From Tolypeutes matacus (lineage: Eukaryota > Chordata > Mammalia > Cingulata > Chlamyphoridae): 64,000 nt of DNA. The DNA is taken from the NCBI GenBank assembly GCA_026826555.1, contig JAKSZT010053764.1, forward strand, positions 11,001,198 through 11,065,197. The letters are read 5' to 3'. Of this stretch, positions 32,921 through 45,870 are shown in pieces (positions within the stretch are counted from its first letter, which is position 1; each line of letters opens with the position of its first letter). A program made the position numbers and the translations under genes. Under the pieces are notes generated by a model that was given only the letters and a program-made list of their open reading frames with translations, ran no database searches and had not been told where the DNA came from.

Positions 32921-34150
32921 TTGAACATTAATGGATTGACCTCCCAGTTGAAAACACATAGACTGGCAGAATAAATTTAAAAAATATGAGCTGTCTATAT
33001 GCTGTCTACAAGAGACTCACCTTAGACTCAAGGAGACAATCAGTCTGAAAGTGAAAGGTTGAAAAAAAAAATCCATGCAAATAGTAACTAAAAAACATCT
33101 AGATAGTGACACTAATATTGGACAAAATAGATTTAGAAAGCAAAGCTGTTATATATATTATATATTAATAAAATGGCCAGTTCACCAAGAAGAAATGATC
33201 ATAAATATGTATGCACCTGACCTGACTGCCCCCAAAATACATGAGATACACACTGGCAAACTGAAGGGAGAAATAGATATCTCTATGAGAAAATTGGAGG
33301 CTTCAATATACCACTCTCAGCACTGTATTGAATATCTTGACAGAGGATAAATAAGGAAAGAGAGAGCTTGAAAAATATGATAAATGAACTAGATTTAATA
33401 GACATTTATAGAGCATATACTCTGAAAGAGCAGGGAATACATTCTTCCAAAGTGCTCCTGCATACTTCTCTAGGATAGACAATATGTTGGGTCACAAGAC
33501 AGGTCTCAATAAATTTTAAAGGATTGAAATTATACAAAGCATTTTCTCTGATTGTATTGGAATAGCTGGAAATCAATAACAGGGAAAATTCACAAATATA
33601 TGGAGATTAAACAACACACTTTTAAATAATCAGTAGGTTAAAAAGAAATAGTGAAATAAATCAGTAAATATCTTGAGACCAATGGAAACAAGAAAACAAC
33701 ATACCAAAACCCATGGGAGACAGCGAGGGCAGTGTAGAGAGGGAAATTTATAGCCCTCAATGCTTACATTAAAAAGGAAGTAAGAGCTAAAATTGAAAAC
33801 CTAATTGCACAACTGGAGGAACTAGAAAAAGAACAGCAAACTAATCTAAAAGCAAGCAGAAGGAATGAAATAACAAAGATGAAAGCAAAAATAAATGAAA
33901 TTGAGAACAAAAAAAAAAAACAATAGAGAAAATCAACTAAACCAACCATTGTTTCTTTGAGAAGATCAACAAAATGGACAAACCCTTACCCAGACTGACA
34001 AAGAAAAAAAAAAAAAGAGAAAGACAATGCAAATAAATAAATTCAGAAATGGGGCATGGGGTGCGGAGGGTATTATCACTCACCCCACAGAAATAAAAGA
34101 GATCATAAGGGGATAGTGTGAACAACTTTAGGCCAACAAACTAGGCAACA
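32921..34150 (+). pseudogene. L1 ORF2 endonuclease domain, broken
   Basis: The domain would nick target DNA. NINGLTSQLKTHRLAE is encoded at 32925-32972 and a LSTRDSP stretch follows at about 33003-33025. Residues such as IINMYAPDL (about 33200-33227) mark the APE-like fold. Stops and frameshifts occur throughout. A poly(A) run at 33909-33920 lies further on. Confidence 0.75.
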
Positions 34151-34544
34151 TAGATGAAATGGACAAAACACAGCAAAATAAAACACAAACAACCTACACT
34201 GACCCTAGAAGAAATAGAAGACCTCAACAAACCAACTACATGTAATGAGATTGGAAGACTCATCAAAAACCTCCCCCAAATGAAAAGTCCAGGACCATAT
34301 GTCTTCACAAGTGAATTCTACCAATTATTTAAAGAAGATGTAAGACCCATCTTGCTCAAAATCCTCCAAAAATTAAAACAGGAGGAAACACTACCAAACT
34401 CATTCTATGACGCCAACATCACCCTAATACCAAAGCCAGGCAAAGATGCTACAAAAAAAAGAAATTACAGAGCAATTTTTCTAATTAATATAGATGCAAA
34501 AATCCTCAACAAAATAATTGCAACCAAATCCAAAATCACATGGG
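34151..34544 (+). pseudogene. L1 ORF2 reverse transcriptase, N-terminal part
   Basis: A 141-codon frame contains RLIKNLPQMKSPGPYVFTSE and [20 protein letters not shown], then [11 protein letters not shown]: the RT fingers of L1. The SINE at 34545 interrupts it. Confidence 0.85.
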
Positions 34545-34735
34545 AGTGGATGTGGCACAAGCGGATGAGCTCCCATTGACCACATTCGGTTCGGATTCCG
34601 GTGCCTCCTGTAAAACAACAACAACAAGCAAAACAAATGAGAAAACCAACTCAGGGAAGCCAATGTGGCTCAGTGGTTGAACGCTGGTTTCCCACACACG
34701 AAGTACCTCAAAAAAAATAAAATAAAAATAAAAAA
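34545..34735 (+). mobile_element. Dimeric DAS-type SINE in L1 ORF2
   Basis: Same architecture as 31866-32089: left unit (gggagtggatgtggcacaag), linker ending aaaaccaactc, right unit (agggaagccaatgtggctca), A-rich tail (aaaaaaaataaaataaaaat). Short flanks match (aaaatca on each side), a weaker duplication than at the first site. Confidence 0.82.
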
Positions 34736-36000
34736 TCATGTTAAAAGAATTATACAACACAATCAAGTGGGTTTTATCTCAGATATGCAACGGTGGATCA
34801 GCATGAGAAAATCAATTAGTGTAATACTAATTAGTGTAATATTAATAAATTGAAGAAGAAAAATCACATGATTATCTAAACTGATGTAGAAAAGACATTT
34901 GACAAAATGCAATATCCATTCTTTATAAAAACACTCTGAAAGATAGGAGTAGAAGGAAACTTTCTTACCATAGTAAAGTACATATATGAAAACCCCACAG
35001 CTAATGCTATACTCAGTGGTGAAAGACTAAATCTTTCTTGCTGAGATCAGTAAAAATAAAAGGATGCCCACTGTCAACATTGTTATTCAACAGTGTGCTG
35101 AAGTTCTAAGTAGAAAAATTAGACAAGAGAAAAATAAAAAGCACCCAAACAGGTGAGGCAGAAGTACAACTTTCTCTATTCCTTGATGATATGATCCTAT
35201 ATCTAGAAAATCCCCAAAAATACACAATAAAGTAGCTAGAACTAACAGACAGGTACAGCAAGGTGGCAGGATAGAAGATTAATATACACAAATCTGGATA
35301 CTTTCTATACACTACTAACAAGCTATCTAAGGAGGAAGTCAGAAAAAAAATTCAATTTACAATGGCAACTAAAAGAATGAAATATTCAGAAATAAACTTC
35401 ACCAGGAACTGTATTCAGAAAACTACAAAAGCTTGCTAAAAGAAACCAAAGAAAACCTAAATTAAAGGAAGGCCATTCCAAGTTCATGGAATGGAAGACT
35501 AAATATTGTTAAGATGTAAATTTACCTAAACTGTTTTACAGATTCAATGCAATCCCAATAAAAATTCCAATATTGTTTTTTTTTTTTTTTACAGAAAAAG
35601 AAAAGTGAATTATCAAATTTATTTGAAAGAGTAAGGGACTTCAAATAGCAAAAAATGTCTTATAAAAGAGGAACAAAGTTGGAGGACTCTCACTTCCTGA
35701 CTTTAAATCATATTACTTATCTACAGTGGTAAAAACAGCATGGTACTGGCATAAAGATAGATGAATTGACCAACAAAACTGAATCAAGAATTTAGAAATA
35801 GACTCCTACATCTACGATCAAGTGATTTTTGACAAAGGTATCATACGCACCCATTTGGATCAGAACAATCTATTCAATAAATCGTGCCAGGACAACTGGA
35901 TATTCAAGCTAAAAGAAAGTAAGAGTACCCTTATCTTATGCCTTATACAAAACTAAACTTAAAATGTATCAAAGACCTAAATATAAAAGCTACAACCATA
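34736..36000 (+). pseudogene. L1 ORF2 reverse transcriptase palm/thumb, broken
   Basis: After the SINE the RT continues (VKRIIQHNQVGFISDMQRW at about 34742-34798). The active site is at about 35180-35191, where FLDD replaces the FADD usual for L1. Downstream stretches (LQLTGTVFRKLQKLA near 35400) and the ORF2 C-domain follow with stops. A poly(T) run at 35575-35591 is an unrelated expansion. Confidence 0.75.
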
Positions 36001-37075
36001 AAACTCCTAGAAGAAAATGTAGGGAAAATCTTCAAGACCGATGGTAGGTAGTGGATTCTTATATCTTACACCAAAAGCATGAGAAATAAAAGGGAAAAAC
36101 ATGGATAAATGGAACCTCCTCAAACTTAAACACTTTTGTGATTGGAAGAACTTTGCCAAGAAGTTGAAAACACAGCACACTAAAGGGAAGAAAATATTTG
36201 GAAACCACATATCTGATAAGGGTTTGATTTCCATGCTATATAAGTAAATCATACAACTCAACATAAAAGAGCAAGCAATCCAATTATAAAGTGGGCAAAA
36301 GACTTAAATAGACATTTTTCCAAAGGGAGAAAAAAATGGCAAAAAAGCACATGAAAAAAATGTTCTTAATATGAAATAAATATGAAGAACACATAGTTAA
36401 ACACATAGTTAAAACCTACCATATAAATTACTAGGAGATAGGATAAAGGCTGAGAACAGGTACTGATATTTAACATATGGAGAATTTTTAATTAGCTTTA
36501 CTGTAAAAGTATGGAAATGGATAGAGTTGATGGTAACACAATGTAGTGAGTATAATTAACATAGCTGGTTTATAAATGGGATTGTGGAGGTAGCCTAGGG
36601 ATCTAAACGTCAATTGAAAGAAAGCTAGAGAATAATCTAGGGACTGAATAAAAGTGAGCCTGGAGGTGGATGAGGATTGTGGTTACTGGTACAAATGCAA
36701 GAATGTTCTTCTATGAACTAGAACAAATGTACATGACTATTACAAGGTGGTAAGAATATGAAGATGCATAGGAAAATACAATTAATGTAACTTATAGATG
36801 ATAGTTAACAGCAATATTGTATTATTCTTGCATCAATGTCAAAAAAGGTACTGTGCTAATAACAGGAGTTATGGGGGAAAATATACCAAATATATGCTAT
36901 AAACCATAGTTAGTGATAATAGTCTGATGATGTTCTCACATAATATGTAACAAATGTACCGCAACAATGTAATGTCTTGGTACAAGGGTATTCTGTGTGA
37001 CTTCTGCACATTGTACATTACTGTTTTGTAAGTTCAAAAATTCTATAATTAAAATATATATATCTAGGTGAATTA
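36001..37075 (+). mobile_element. L1 ORF2 C-terminus and 3' UTR with internal deletion
   Basis: 36001-36360 is the ORF2 C-terminal region ([19 protein letters not shown] residues near 36200). At about 36385-36412 the sequence jumps to the 3' UTR seen at 38070 onwards in the next L1. A direct 12-bp repeat (acacatagttaa twice, 36389-36412) sits at the breakpoint. Confidence 0.7.
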
Positions 37076-37079
37076 AAAC

Positions 37080-38945
37080 ATAAATAAAAATTAACTCAAA
37101 ATGGATCAACGACCTGAATATAAAAGCTAAAATCATAAAATTCCTAGGAAAAAATGTAGGGAAACATCATCAAGATCTTGTTATTGGTGGTGATTTTTAA
37201 ACTTTGCACCCAAAGCATGAGCAGCAAAGAAAAACAGAGAAATGGGACTTCCTCAAGATTAAACACGTTTGTGCTTCAAATGACTTTGTTATGAAGATGA
37301 AATGGCAGCCTATTAATTGGGAGAAAATTTTAGAAACCACATATCAGATAAGGGTTTCCTCACCATGTGATCTAAAGAAATCATACAACTCAACATTAAG
37401 AAGACAAGCAATACAATAACAAGTGAGCAAAAAACTTGAACAGAATTTTTTCAGAGAAGAAATACAAATGGGCAAAAAGCACATGAAAAAATGTTCAACA
37501 TCGCTACCCTATTAGGGAAATGCAGATCAAAACTACAATGAGATAGTATTTCATGCCTTACAAAATGACCATTATTAAAAAGGCAGAAAACTAAAAGTGC
37601 CAGAGAAGTTGTGAAGAAATGGGAACACTCCTTCACTGTTGGTAGGAATGTAAAATGGCGCAGCCTCTGTGGAGGACAGTTTGGTGGTTCCTCAAGAAGC
37701 TAAATTAGAACTGCCATAAGATCTGGCAATCTTGCTACTAGGAATATATTCAGAAGAACTGAAAGCAAGGATATGAACAGACATTTTCACACCAATTTTC
37801 ATAGCAGCAATATTCACAATTGCTTAAAGATGGAAACAACAGAAATGTTCATCAACTTATGAATGGATAATCAAAGTGTAGTATATAAATATGATGGAAT
37901 ACTATTCAGCTGTAAGAAATGAACTTGGGATGCATATGACAACATGGGTGAACATGGAGGACATTATGTTGAGTAAAATAAGCCAGACACAGAATGACAA
38001 ATATTGTATGGTTTCATTAATATGAACTAAATATGATGTGTAAAATCATGGAATTAAGCTATAGAATATAGGTTACTAAGAGATAGAATGTGGGTTGAGA
38101 AATGGGAGCTGATGCTGAATGCATGTAGAATGTTTAATAAAGGGGAGTATAAATGTGGAGAAATGGTTAGAGTTGATGATAACACATTATAGTGAGTATA
38201 ATAAACAATGGTGATTTATAAATGTGATTGTGACTGAAAAGAGTAGTCTGAGGAGGTTAATGTCAAATGAAAGAAAGCTAGAGGATAAATTAGGGACTGT
38301 AAAACAGTGATTTTTGTGGTGGATGATAAGTGTGGTTAATAGCACAAATACAAAAATGTTTCTCTGTTACAAGGTGTTAAGAATATGGATTTACATGGGG
38401 AAAAATAACTAATATAACATATAGACTATAGATAACAGTAATATTGTAATATTTTTACAGCAATGGCAAAGAAGATACTATATCAAAGTTAAAGGTCAAC
38501 AATGGGAGAGATAAGGGGTATGGGATTTTTCTTTTTGGAGCAATGAAAATGTTCTGAAATGGACTGAGCTGATGACGGCACAACTCTGATGAAACTGACA
38601 GCCCCTGAGTATACACTTTGTATGGATTGTAAAAGGCAGAAGAGTGTATAACACAGCAAACCCCATAGTGAATGATGGACTGTGGTTAACAGTACAAATA
38701 TGAGAATGTTCTCTCATGAACTATACCAAATATACAATACGATACATGGTGTTAATAATAGGATGGTTTGTGGGAAAAATACATCAAATATAAGCTTTGA
38801 ACTATAGATAGCAGTAATATTATGATGATGTTTTTTTCATCATTTGTAACAAATGTGTTACAATAGTTTAATGGGAATCCTGTATGATATGCATGATTTT
38901 TTTTTTAACTCACTACTTGTCAAATTAAAAAAATAATAAAATAAA
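37080..38945 (+). mobile_element. 5'-truncated L1, second copy in tandem
   Basis: Starting from the ORF2 C-terminal region (tcaaaatggatcaacgacct, same place as 35955 of the first L1), it runs through the ORF2 end and a full 3' UTR to an AT-rich, weakly poly(A)-like end near 38945. It shares sense orientation with the first copy and starts within 10 bp of its end. The mammalian L1 landmark gtaagaaatgaacttgggat and the ataagccagacacagaatga block are readable. Confidence 0.82.
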
Positions 38946-39222
38946 AATTCAGTAATTTTATCTCTGTCACATTTTTACATTTCTTTCTGTACTTCACCTA
39001 GGTTCTTTTAATACTATGGCCTTTCCCTTCTAACTCTGTTTTCAAATCATTTTGCCTCCTCATAATCAAAACTTCCACAATTCAACTAACTTTTAATTCA
39101 GCAAAATTTCCATAATATCCATTAATTATTATATTTACTCACTTGAAGTGAGAATTATATCTAGTTTTTTGACCATGGCAATTGAATTTTCATTTAGAAG
39201 AACTGTATTCTTTTTAGCAGGG

Positions 39223-39639
39223 TGTCTTAGTTTTTAGGATTCTATGACAAACACCGCACAATGGATAGGCTTAAACAACAGGAATTTGTTGTTGAACAAG
39301 TTTGGAGCCTGGAAAGCTTGCTTCCTCCTGGGGTCAGTAGAGTTTTGGCTAGCTGCAATCCTTGGGTTCCTTGGCTTTCCTGCCACATGGAGATATCCTC
39401 TCTTTTCTCATCTCTGTTCCTGATGACTTTCAGATTCCCACTGACTTCCAGCTTCCTCCCTGTTAATTTATCTTTATGAAGCCTCTAGTAAAAGGATTAA
39501 AACCTATCCTGATCCAGATGGCCACATCTTAACTAAAAATAACATCTTCAAAAGGTCTTATTTACAATGTGTTCACACCCACAGGAATGGGATTAAAACT
39601 AAAATTTTTTTTTTCTGGGGTATATAACTCAGTCCACCA
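39223..39639 (-). mobile_element. LTR-like repeat, same family as 25188-25648
   Basis: Read on the minus strand, it begins TGGTGGACTGAGTTATATAC and ends AAAACTAAGACA, a TG...CA pair of about 417 bp. It matches 25188-25648 at tggctttcctgccacatgg, aatgtgttcacacccacagg and the ends. MaLR-like by general layout. No convincing target duplication. Confidence 0.6.
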
Positions 39640-40690
39640 TACCGGGTAAAATAGATACTTATGTATTTTGCAAAGTTATATATTTGTGTAGGGATTCCAA
39701 AAGATGGGCCAGAGCTTGTCTGCAATTCAGACTTCAAAATAAGCTTCCACATGGGCTCTTTCTACTTTCCATATTAGTTTATTTTTCTTACTCAATTTCA
39801 GAATCTACCAAGTCTTTAACAATTCTAAGTGTTCTCATGACAGGTCCAAGGGACGCCACAGTAGTGAGGCTCCCCAGAGACAGGTTAGGTGTAGGTGCTT
39901 TTACATTCACATTATTTGTAACCTGTGAGTTGCTTGTCAGAAATACAATGACTCAAATCTGTTTGCATAGCGAAGAATCCCTCTCCCTCCAACCCCCATC
40001 CCCTTACACAAGTTTCTTCCAGGTTCTTGCTTTTGTCATTCCTAAATTATGACCGAAACTGTGAGATTACAGGTGCTCCAGCTAATCCAATATTACCCTT
40101 CTGTTTTAGCTCAGCCTGCTATATTGCTGTATTCATCTATTTTTTTTTTCGTTGTTTCTAAATAAATATGACCTTGTAACAATCTATCTTTTTATCTTTC
40201 ATTCCACTCTTTTTACTCCAGTTGGGTTCCTATACTTGTCCTTTCTCTGGGTAGATTAGGCCTTGGGCTGGACACAACAGAAATTTCTTTTGAAGAAGGA
40301 AATATGTGACTATAAAATGCAGTAGAGATTCTCCATTTCAAGGTTTCCTGGTTACCAGTGAAGAGTAATTTCTTGTTTTGAGGCTTTTGTCTGAACTTCT
40401 TTCTTGTCTTAATCTCCATACATGAGTATTCCTAGACATCTAACATTTATTTCAGCTATTTAGTGTTTGCATATTATGCAGCTTCTGGTTACTTGTTCCA
40501 TGTCTGACTTGTTTGTTGGATTCAATTTGTTGCTTACCATGACATAATATTGATTTTAAAAATCAAATACAATCTTCTACTGGTTTAATCTTAGGAAAGG
40601 TTGGTCAGCCTATAAGCTTTGGGTAATCAGGAAACACTGGGAAGTCACAAACACTCAGGGGCCATCTCCCAGCCCTTGCCTACCTTCCTC
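39640..40690. other. Non-coding DNA, nothing assignable
   Basis: No supported gene. A poly(T) run lies at 40140-40151. Confidence 0.4.
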
Positions 40691-41165
40691 TTTGTGTGTC
40701 TGTATGGGGGTGCAGGTATGCGCACACACCCGTATGTTTTACTATGTTTCCATTTCATAGCCCAGTAGAGATATTAGGTCTAATGCCACAGCCTGAGGGT
40801 ACCTTGAACTCCCAAAGCAGGAACAGTCAGCCCCAGCTGCTTATCAGGGCAGGAACTCTGCACAAAGATTGCTTGATATATGTCTTTTGCACAGTGGAAG
40901 GGCTCCTCTTCCCTGGGGAATAAATACCTAACTCTCAGGCAACACAGATTTGTCTCTTCTCTTCTCTACAAGGTGTGGTGGGAGGTTCGGAGCTGCCATC
41001 CACCAAATCTTTCCCAAGCATTTGGCCCCTCCAGAGATCAGCTATGATGGGATCTCTTTCCTTGTTCTTTTGGATACTTTATACTGTGTAAGTAATAAAG
41101 TGTTCATTTTCTGAAAGACTTTGTTGTGTCCAAGGCTATGTTCCCAGTATATACTATAGCAACTC
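40690..41165 (+). mobile_element. Possible solo LTR
   Basis: The local GC is higher than the surroundings. A TATA-like ggaataaatacc lies at 40917 and AATAAA (gtaataaagtgttc) at about 41093, with a following tgtgtccaaggct R/U5-like stretch. This spacing is LTR-like but the edges are unclear and no duplication was found. Confidence 0.35.
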
Positions 41166-41713
41166 ATGTTACAGGTCATTCTTTGTGAATTTAACAAAAT
41201 ATTTTTTCAAGGAAACACCAACATTATTATAGATTTCTGATCTTTTAAACGTCATCACTGTAGCATAACATCTCCCTCATAACATCTGGCAGATAAAGTT
41301 CCATTATACCTGTTTCATCAAGCAGGATGAAATAAAGGGTGAAATTTGTATCACCTTCCTTTAAATATATGTATTAGTTCTCATATCCACCAATCCTTTT
41401 GACATCCAATTAGTAATAATTTAGTCACACAACAAAGGAAATAGCGGGGGATGGGGCATAGGAATCTAGCTTTAATTATAAGTGACTGGAAAATTTTAGC
41501 CCAAAATAGGATATATATGCTAAAGAAGAATAGGGACAAGAGGACAATTAGCTGTCATTACTGCCCCCTTGAAAGTTCAGTTTCATGACATAGGTCAGAA
41601 TTCTACAACTAACTTGTTTTATTTTGTTTTTTTATATCCAACAAGCTGATATTGTCAAACATGGCTTTAAGACAATGCTTTGACCTACAGGAGCTCAGAC
41701 TTCTGTCTCCTGA

Positions 41714-41782
41714 CCTTCCATCTATCTGCCTATCATCTATTTATCTATTTACCTACCTACTTACTTAACTACCTGTCTATCT
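41714..41782. repeat. Degenerate tetranucleotide repeat
   Basis: Runs of TCTA/CCTA/TTAC units (ctatctgcctatcatctat and similar). Confidence 0.7.
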
Positions 41783-41829
41783 TTATCAAATAAAATTAAG
41801 TATATTCTCATGTCTTTTGGATAAATACC

Positions 41830-44800
41830 TTTTATTTGGATCTCTTGGGTAAATACCATCGTACAGTAGATAGAAATTTAGCATTTTAAGAAGTTGCCAA
41901 GTTTCTTACATTTCCAATGTGGTCATATTATTTTAGATTTTCATCAACAGTGTATGAGTGTTCAAGTAGTACCACAAAACTAACTGTCAGCTTTTTAGTT
42001 TTAGCTATTATCATGACAGAATAGTAGTATTTTCTGGCTTTAATTTACATTTCCTTGAAAAGAAACTATATCACTCTTTTTCATGTTCTTCCATTTGTTT
42101 AGGTTCTTTTGTGAAATATCTGTTTAAATCTTTTGCCCATTACTTATTTGGTGTTTATCCTATTAGGACTGAGTTTTAAGATAATATTATCTATTCCAGA
42201 TATAACCTTTTTTCAGCTATATGTATTATGAATATTTTCTGCAGTTTTCTTTTCTTAAAATTATCTTACAAGAACATTTAAAAAAAAAACTTTTATAAAC
42301 TTCTAATTTATTTTTTCTTTTATGATTTATGTATTTTGCCTGACCTAAGAAATATTTGCCTATTTCAAAGTCACTCAGATTCTCTACTATGTTTTCTTCT
42401 AAAAGTTTTATTCTTTCAACTTTTATATTTAGACTTATGATCAGTTTTGTGTGAATTTTTGCATATGATGTAAAGAGTCAATGTTTATCTTAGTTTTCAT
42501 TTTGGACATCCAGTTATTCCAGCATCTTTTGTTAAAAAGGCTTTCTTTCCCCATTGATTGCCTTGGCAACTTTGTTAAAAAAAAAAAAAATCAACTGACC
42601 ATATATTTGTGGGTTTGTTTTTTAATTTCTCTATTTTTCCTATTGATTTATATGCCTAAACTTGCACCAGTACTATACTTCAGGATAATTATAGATGTAA
42701 AATAAGTCTTGAAATCACATACTGTAAGTGTATACTTTTCTTTTTTTTTTTTCTTTTAATCACTTTGGTTATTCTAGATCTTTTGAATTTCCACATAGAT
42801 ATTAGAGTCAGCTTGTCAATTTCTTTGCAAAAGACTCAATATTGATGGCAATTTTCCTGAAATTAATCTTGAAATTTAACCAAAGTCAATGCCAATCAGA
42901 AAGTGTGGTATCTCTCTCAATTTATTCACATGTTCTTTAACTTTTTTCAACAAGGTTTTACAGTTTTCAATGAATACTTTGAACATTGTTAAGTTTATGC
43001 CTAAGTATTTTAAGTCTTTGACAGTACTGCAAATGTGTTGTTTAGTTTTATTTTTTAATCATTTGCTTCTTCTATGTGCATACCCATGTATGCATTTGTA
43101 CATATAAAAGGAACACAATTTTTGCATATTAACCTAGTTCCTGTAACCTGTTTTCTAGATTCCTTAGAACATTCCATATGACACATCATGTTATCTGAAA
43201 ATTCAGATATCTTGTTGTCTTCCATCTTGTGATTTTTTTCTTTGCCTTACTACAATGACTAGGACCTCTAGTACATTGTTGGACAGACGTGATGAAAGCA
43301 AGCATCCTTGTCTTGCTCCTAATCTTAAGGAGAACACATTAAATATTTCACTATTAAGTATGGTAATAGTGAAATAGGTAATTTTTGTTAAGTGATGAAG
43401 TATAAATGTACTAAAATGCTATAAGTGCTTATCAAAAAAATAAATATTCAAATATTTTTCTGCATCTATTGAAAAATTTTTATGTTTATCATTCTCCTTT
43501 ATTCTGTGCATATGACAAATTACATGGATTTTCATATAAAATCTTGCATTTCTGGGGAAAATCATACTTGATCATGAATTAATATGCAAATATTTTGTTA
43601 TTAATATATATATTTATTAATGAGGAATAGTAAACTATAATTTTCCTTCTTTAAATATCTGACAGGATTTGGAATCTGAGTTATTATGGCCTCATAAAAC
43701 TAGTTGAGAAAGTTATTCCTCATTTATTTTCTGAATAAATGTAATAATATACAATTATTGATATTTCTTTATCAGAAAATGTCTATTTTGTCTTTATTCT
43801 TGAAGGATATTTTTGCTGGCTCTGGAATTCTGAATTAACAGATTTTTCTTTCAGCTCTTCAAAGATACTGGACCACTTTTTATGGACTCCATGGTTTCTC
43901 ATTGGAAGCCCAGAGGCATTCAAATCATTATTTCCTCAATGTTCTATGTTGTTTTCACTAACTGCTTTCAAGATTTTTCTCTTTATTTCAAATAATTGCT
44001 TATCATATTCCAGGGTATAGTTTTTTCATGTTAAACTGAAATGGAGTTCATTGAATTTCTTTAATTTGTTTTTCACCATATTTGCAGCCATTATTTAGTT
44101 GACTATCTCTCAGTTATTCTCTTCTTTCCTTCTGGGAAATTAGACCAATTACATGTATCTCACATCATTTGGTATTTTCCCACAGGCCCCTGAATCTCTT
44201 TTTTTGGGGGGGGGGGGGTTTCTTTCTTTCTATTTTTTCCCCTTTGTTCTTTAATAATTTCTTGTAAACTATTTTCAAGGTCACTGACCCTTTGCTCTGC
44301 TATTATGCCTACTCAGTGCATATTTTATTTCATGTAATGTATTTCCTATATTATAGTTCTAAAATTTCCAATTGGTTTTTTCATTATGTTTTCTTTTTAT
44401 CTTCTTAGATAAATATTTCAGATCTTTTCATTCACTTCAAGCCTACTTCCTTTCACTCGTTAATCATAGTAATACTATCTGCTCTAAAGTCCTTGAAATA
44501 TCATCAGCTGTGTCATCTCAGTGTTGGCCTCTGATGAGTCTTTTCACTTGAAAATCGATTGCCTTTTCCTGGTTCTTCATATGTCAAATAATTTTTTATT
44601 TTATCCTGTATATTATGAATGTTTATTGTTAAGGCTCTGAGTTCTATTATATTACCTCCATAAGTATTGATATTATTTGTTTGTTTAAACAGGTAATGAC
44701 CTTGGTTTAGATTCTATCTCATATGTAGAGTCAGGAAGATTAATTCTCAGTACGGTTTTTTGTTTTAGTTTTTTTTTTTTTTTTTGTCTTGTTTTCACCT

Positions 44801-45180
44801 TAGCTAAGGTGCTTGCATGTTTGATTCAAGGGTCAACCAGCTTCGTGGCAGAGTTAACTCATAGAATCTGGGGTACCTGTGCCTTGGCACTCTTTTTCTG
44901 TGATTTGCCCCCTCACTTTCTGGTGACTATGACGACTCCAGATTCTCTTTAATTGTTTTTCAGATCCAAAACATGGCAGGTTTACTAACAGAGCTCCAGC
45001 TGCCCTGTGCCAAGCACTGGCTGTCTCCTATCCAGGCTAATACTAAAACGAGGAAGTCACCATGTACCATTCCCTTCTTCTGTGTTTTGAACCCCCCACC
45101 AACTCTGCCTGATTTTTTGTTTTTCATTCTCCAAAACCTTCAGGTAGTTGTTTTGTATTTTGTATAGATTTTGTAATTAT
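41830..45180 (-). mobile_element. Old L1/HAL1-like LINE, antisense
   Basis: Antisense LINE landmarks occur in order: ttcttttgtgaaatatctg, tttggtgtttatcc, cattttggacatccagttat, gccttggcaactttgtt, ggataattatagatgtaaaa, then from 43790 gatatttttgctggctctgg, tctttcagctcttcaaagat, cacaggcccctgaatctc and aatatcatcagctgtgtcat. It is much more diverged than the L1s at 30.9 and 57.6 kb. T runs (42720, 44769) and a G run (44207-44218) interrupt it. No open frame survives. Confidence 0.65.
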
Positions 45181-45224
45181 TATCTGCTGGAGGGTTGGTC
45201 TGTTAGCAGCATATTTCTCTATAT

Positions 45225-45400
45225 TATAAGCTTAATTCTAATTGTTTGCCTTTGTATTCATTTGAATAATCTATGCCACCTCTAGTAGAATATAAGCTAT
45301 ACCACATTGAAAAAAAAACATCTATCTTACTAGCAAGGTTATACCTAGATTCTAGAAAAGGCAATGATATATAATAGTCACATCATAAATATTTGTAGAG
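45225..45400 (+). repeat. L2 LINE fossil, weak
   Basis: ctagtagaatataagctata, then ataatagtcacatcataaat and atttgtagagtc, has the L2 3' end layout. Confidence 0.4.
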
Positions 45401-45739
45401 TCAGAAAAGTATTGAAAAAATGACCTTTGCTTGTGTAGTGTAGTAGAAAAGCAACTGAGTCAGAATCAGAACAGAGATTTTAGTACTATGGTGGTTTAGT
45501 AAAGACTTTAGAGAATGTTAAAAACATGACATTACTTTTCTGGGTTTTCTCATGCATAAATATGAATACTTAATTATATCTTTTATAAGGTCTCTCTTAT
45601 TCACAGGTTATTAATATACTTTTTATGTTGACTTCTCAGGTAGACTTAGCTCTTCTTCTAACATATAACATTATTATACTTCTACTACAGAAATTAATCA
45701 CGTTCTATTATAATATTTTATTTATCCTTTTTTCCCCTT

Positions 45740-45870
45740 ACTTTGTTTTTAGCACAATGAGAGCAGAGACAGTATCTTATTTTCATCTTTATATCTTGAG
45801 CACCAGGCAGAGTTTGCCCTAAGCACAGTTCACAAATGAATACATGATTGAATGGCCAAGCAGATTTTTG
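45740..45870 (+). repeat. L2 LINE fossil, weak
   Basis: gagagcagagacagtatctt, then tatcttgagcaccaggcaga and gaatacatgattgaatg, resembles the L2 3' end. Confidence 0.5.

Larger units (their letters stand above)
30880..37075 (+). mobile_element. Long L1 LINE with both ORFs broken and two SINE insertions
   Basis: The element runs from an L1-like 5' UTR start (ggaagatggcc at 30884) through ORF1 (31619 on), ORF2 with endonuclease and reverse transcriptase, to a 3' UTR ending in an AT-rich tail near 37075. It carries dimeric SINEs at 31866-32089 and 34545-34735, so its own length is about 5.8 kb. About 580 bp between the ORF2 C-terminus and the 3' UTR is missing compared with the copy at 37080-38945. 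It is inactive. Confidence 0.85.
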
